The notes under the pieces: model-generated
The model's input: only the letters and a program-made list of their open reading frames with translations
What the model was told of the DNA's origin: nothing
Databases searched by the model: none
Program-made: the position numbers and the translations under genes
Shown here: positions 32,949 to 35,204 of the stretch, in pieces
Layout: every line of letters begins with the position of its first letter
Position numbering within the stretch: position 1 is the stretch's first letter
NCBI GenBank assembly: GCA_016235155.1
Contig: JACRLW010000035.1
Location: forward strand, 1,481-36,684
Reading direction: 5' to 3'
DNA length: 35,204 nucleotides
DNA from: Planctomycetota bacterium
Lineage (GTDB): Bacteria; Planctomycetota; UBA1135; UBA2386

Positions 32949-33505
32949 CGGAACACGTCGAAGAGGAGTCCGATGCCGGCGCCGATCGCGGCGCCGCGAT
33001 CACGCCGACCGCTCTGGTGACCGATGATCGCGCCGAGGCCGGCGCCGACCGCGGTGTTCCAGGGGAAGCGGCTGCGGTAGCGATCGTGCTCCGTGCGGTA
33101 GATCACGCGGTACTCGTCGTCCCAGCGATCGACGTACACCGGCTCGTAGACGCGCTCGACGATGCGCACCGGTTCGGGCACCGGCGCCACGTAGCGACGC
33201 CGTTCGATCTCGTGGTCGAGGAAGAGCTCGGTCGCCCGTTCGTCCGTGGTTTCACGCGCCCGGTATCGCTCGGCGTTGGTCGGCTGCGGTGCTTGCTGCT
33301 GGCGACGCGCAATCTCCTGGTCGAGGAAGCGCTCGGTCGCGGCTTCGTCCGTCGCGGGAGCGACCACCCGCTGTGCGGGCCGCGGCTCGGGGCGCGGCGG
33401 TGGGATGTCACGCCGCACGACGTGCTGCGTGCTCGAGCACGCGCCGAACAGGGCGAAGGAGACGACGACACCGGCGAGGCTGCGGATCACTTCTCGGCCC
33501 TCCAC
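32939..33505 (-). CDS. Glycine-zipper lipoprotein with duplicated charged motif
   Basis: This 188-residue protein has lipobox LFGAC (Cys23), a Pro/Arg-rich linker, and two copies of an 18-residue motif of form TDExATExFLDxEIxRR (about 51-68 and 86-103). A Tyr/Arg/Asp-rich region follows (about 112-148), then a glycine-zipper hairpin (AVGAGLGAIIGHQSG and AAIGAGIGLLFDVF, about 152-183). Glycine zippers commonly pack as membrane-spanning helices, and many such lipoproteins are outer-membrane associated. Function unknown. The start may be the ATG at 33505, which overlaps the upstream gene by 19 bp, or the GTG at 33490 that would begin at VIRSLAG. Confidence 0.8.
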   Translation of the reverse strand: MEGREVIRSLAGVVVSFALFGACSSTQHVVRRDIPPPRPEPRPAQRVVAPATDEAATERFLDQEIARRQQQAPQPTNAERYRARETTDERATELFLDHEIERRRYVAPVPEPVRIVERVYEPVYVDRWDDEYRVIYRTEHDRYRSRFPWNTAVGAGLGAIIGHQSGRRDRGAAIGAGIGLLFDVFRWR

Positions 33506-33906
33506 AGGTAGAGCTTGTAGCCACGCGCGCTCGAAGTCCGCGAGATCGCGACGAAGGTCTTCGTGCTGCCGCGGGGCAGGATCAGGTACTGGAGGTTGGT
33601 CTCGTCTCCGCTCGGCGCGCCGGACTCGTCGATGAACTTCACCTGCACCGTCACGCGCAGATCCCTCGACAGGATGTTCCGGATCGGCACGCGCAGCTCG
33701 AGGAGGTTCTGGTCGTTGCGTCGCGTGACGGGCGCCTCGAGCTGGACGCTGCCGCGCAGGTCGTCCGCGAAGACCTCGCGGAAGCGGAGACTCTCGTCGT
33801 CGGGCGAGACCCCATCGGCGGCGAGCTGCGTGCTCGAGGAACAGGCGCCGGCGAGAGCGAGCGACAACACGGCGAGCGCGAGCAGCAGTCGGACGGTGAA
33901 GGTCAT
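33487..33906 (-). CDS. YcfL/DUF1425-type lipoprotein
   Basis: This 139-residue lipoprotein has lipobox LAGAC (Cys22). The body fits the YcfL (DUF1425) beta-sandwich: LELRVPIRNILSRDLRVTVQVKFID, then NLQYLILPRGSTKTFVAIS and a final YKLYLWR strand. In gammaproteobacteria ycfL lies next to lpoB, which activates PBP1B; the same grouping is seen here (COG3014-like gene upstream and an LpoB-like C-terminus beyond it). Role of YcfL itself is not established. The ATG at 33906 overlaps the stop of the COG3014-like gene by 4 bp (ATGA). Confidence 0.83.
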   Translation of the reverse strand: MTFTVRLLLALAVLSLALAGACSSSTQLAADGVSPDDESLRFREVFADDLRGSVQLEAPVTRRNDQNLLELRVPIRNILSRDLRVTVQVKFIDESGAPSGDETNLQYLILPRGSTKTFVAISRTSSARGYKLYLWRAEK

Positions 33907-35117
33907 GGGAGTTGGTTCGGCGGGAAGTTCACCCCGGGCAGGGAGCGGAAGAGGACGACGGTGTCGCGCCCGTCGGGAACGTCGATCGTCCAGAACTGCT
34001 CGAGCCTGGCGCGATCGCCCGGCCCGTCGAAGCGAATGCGAAGTTCGTGCCGACCGGGCGGCACATCGACCGCCAGAGCATGGACGCTCTGAGGCAGCGT
34101 CTCCCAATGGCGCACGTCGGCCTCGGGTCGCGTCAGCAAGGAGGCCAGCAACAGAGCGCCGCCGGCGATCAGTTTGTCGCGCGAGCCGCGGCCGTGATCG
34201 TCGAGACCTTCCATCAGCAGGATCGCCCCGGCGACACCGGTGACGCCCTTGAAGACCGCCTTGCCCTTGCGGATCCCCTCCATCTCCTTGCCGCCGCGCG
34301 TGCGCGCCTGGAAGTCGAGGTCGACGAGCGCCGTCGTCTCGCCCACGCTCGCGCCGTCGACGAAGACCTCGGCGCGGTCGAATTGGACCGGCCGCGACCG
34401 GATCACCGCGAGTTCGGCGTAGTCGCCGGACTGCACCTTGCGCGGACCGATGCCGAGTTCGGCGAGCACGATCACGTTGCCGCGCGATGGGTCGGTCAGG
34501 ATCGGCGCCGAACTCGCGCCGCGTGAACCCCCGCCCACCGCGAGTTCCTGGGCCTTGCGCGCCTCCTCGAAGTAGCCCTCGGCATCGCCGCGCAGACCCA
34601 TCTCCAAGCTCGCGCGACCCGCGAGCCAGAACAGCAGCGTGAAGTCGGACTGCGCCCCGCCCTCCTCGCTCTCGGCGTCGGCGAGGATGCCGGCCTTCCA
34701 CGACGCGCGCGCGTTGTCGGGCTCGCCGCGCCACCAGTGCAGGAGGCCAAGGTAGAACGCGGCCATCGCCTTCTCGTGCGGGTCGCCCTTCCAGGTCTTG
34801 CTCGCCTCCTCGCCGACGATCGCGCCCGCGGCCTCACCGCCGCCCGTCGCCCATGCGCCCATGATGCGGGTCGCTTCGCTCAGGGTGCGCAGCGCACCGT
34901 CGCGATCGCCGCGCAGCAACTGCGTCTGGCCGAGCCCGCAAAGGAACAACGCTCGCGAGTCCGGGTCGCCGTCCTCGAGCTCGTGCGAGAAGAAGCCTTC
35001 GATCCGCGCGAAATCACCGGACTCGAAGGCCCCCATCGGGACGGGCGGCACCGAGCCGGCGCACGCCGTCGCGAGCGAAAGGCCGAGGAACGCGAGGGCG
35101 AGACCGCGGACGTGCAT
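33903..35117 (-). CDS. COG3014-like TPR lipoprotein
   Basis: This 404-residue lipoprotein has lipobox ATAC (Cys19). Residues about 32-200 are TPR-like helices (FLCGLGQTQLLRGDRDGALRTLSEA; AFYLGLLHWWRGEPDNARASWKAG). The second half is beta-rich with VIVLAELGIGPRKV (about 216-229), a Gly/Ala-rich hydrophobic stretch (GVTGVAGAILLMEGL, about 292-306), and a final PGRHELRIRFDGPG segment. This layout matches the COG3014 group often found beside LpoB and YcfL. It probably works in the envelope, perhaps in peptidoglycan synthase control by context (inference). It starts 9 bp after the LpoB-like stop and ends coupled to ycfL. Confidence 0.82.
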   Translation of the reverse strand: MHVRGLALAFLGLSLATACAGSVPPVPMGAFESGDFARIEGFFSHELEDGDPDSRALFLCGLGQTQLLRGDRDGALRTLSEATRIMGAWATGGGEAAGAIVGEEASKTWKGDPHEKAMAAFYLGLLHWWRGEPDNARASWKAGILADAESEEGGAQSDFTLLFWLAGRASLEMGLRGDAEGYFEEARKAQELAVGGGSRGASSAPILTDPSRGNVIVLAELGIGPRKVQSGDYAELAVIRSRPVQFDRAEVFVDGASVGETTALVDLDFQARTRGGKEMEGIRKGKAVFKGVTGVAGAILLMEGLDDHGRGSRDKLIAGGALLLASLLTRPEADVRHWETLPQSVHALAVDVPPGRHELRIRFDGPGDRARLEQFWTIDVPDGRDTVVLFRSLPGVNFPPNQLP

Positions 35118-35126
35118 GCAGCTCGA

Positions 35127-35204
35127 TCAGCGGCTGATGACGGACTTCTCGGTCTCGAACTTGGTCTCGTAGTCGCCGGTCCAGGCGAGACGGCTCGTCT
35201 CGAG
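35127..35204 (-). CDS. C-terminal end of an LpoB-like lipoprotein (5' part outside window)
   Basis: Twenty-five residues are visible, including RLAWTGDYETKFETEK and ending VISR before a TGA at 35127. The W-T/S-G-x-x-E/Y-x-K pattern is how LpoB-type penicillin-binding-protein activators usually end. The following COG3014-like and YcfL genes support this. The fragment is short, so the assignment leans on context. Confidence 0.5.
   Translation of the reverse strand, partial: LETSRLAWTGDYETKFETEKSVISR

Noticed and set aside
1..35204. CRISPR array, rRNA or tRNA genes, transposase genes
   Set aside because: No regularly spaced short repeats, no rRNA or tRNA-like folds, and no transposase or integrase motifs were seen in any frame.

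Overview
The window is high-GC, densely packed, secretome-rich bacterial DNA that looks like Planctomycetota. The pointers are many signal-peptide and lipoprotein genes, long secreted proteins ending in the same C-terminal domain (a GAPxC motif followed by a final GLGV/ALGV..NGxxxxxG strand), and Hanks-type kinases. The phylum call is an inference from protein style; no rRNA, tRNA or CRISPR array was seen.

Left third (1-10729, minus strand): one tightly coupled run of seven genes. In transcription order they encode a TIR-transmembrane protein, a secreted protein of unknown family, a secreted TPR protein, a second TIR protein, a SLOG-family (LOG/TRPM-like nucleotide sensor) protein, a large membrane-embedded patatin-like phospholipase, and a TIR-NACHT STAND ATPase cut by the window edge. 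Start/stop overlaps or gaps of a few bases join the first six. Three TIR domains, each with a candidate catalytic Glu, plus SLOG, patatin and NACHT point to a nucleotide-signalling conflict (immunity-like) system. Two predicted extracytoplasmic proteins inside the operon make it unlike textbook Thoeris or other TIR systems. This is the most interesting part of the window. Divergent from it, at 11031-11698, sits a Phd/YefM-VapC (PIN) toxin-antitoxin pair with a perfect palindrome as candidate operator.

Middle (11.7-24.8 kb): two secreted proteins with the shared C-terminal domain (one is a class-C beta-lactamase-fold hydrolase resembling polyglycine hydrolases), a relic of a protein-kinase gene, YqeY/GatB-like, a Ser/Thr kinase, a lipoprotein with a zinc-protease HExxH motif, a secreted HEAT-like protein, a small membrane protein coupled to a large membrane protein whose C-terminal half has weak eIF2B-like character, and a secreted protein of unknown function.

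Right (24.8-35.2 kb): a parallel beta-helix protein built from near-identical 594-bp repeats; a strongly structured 96-nt inverted-repeat element; an ATP-grasp ligase; a SAM methyltransferase broken by frameshifts, one of them an exact 10-bp tandem duplication; a secreted transglutaminase-like protein; and a minus-strand operon of envelope lipoproteins (LpoB-like C-terminus, COG3014-like TPR, YcfL/DUF1425, glycine zipper, DUF4349, and a frameshifted small lipoprotein) that probably concerns cell-envelope maintenance.
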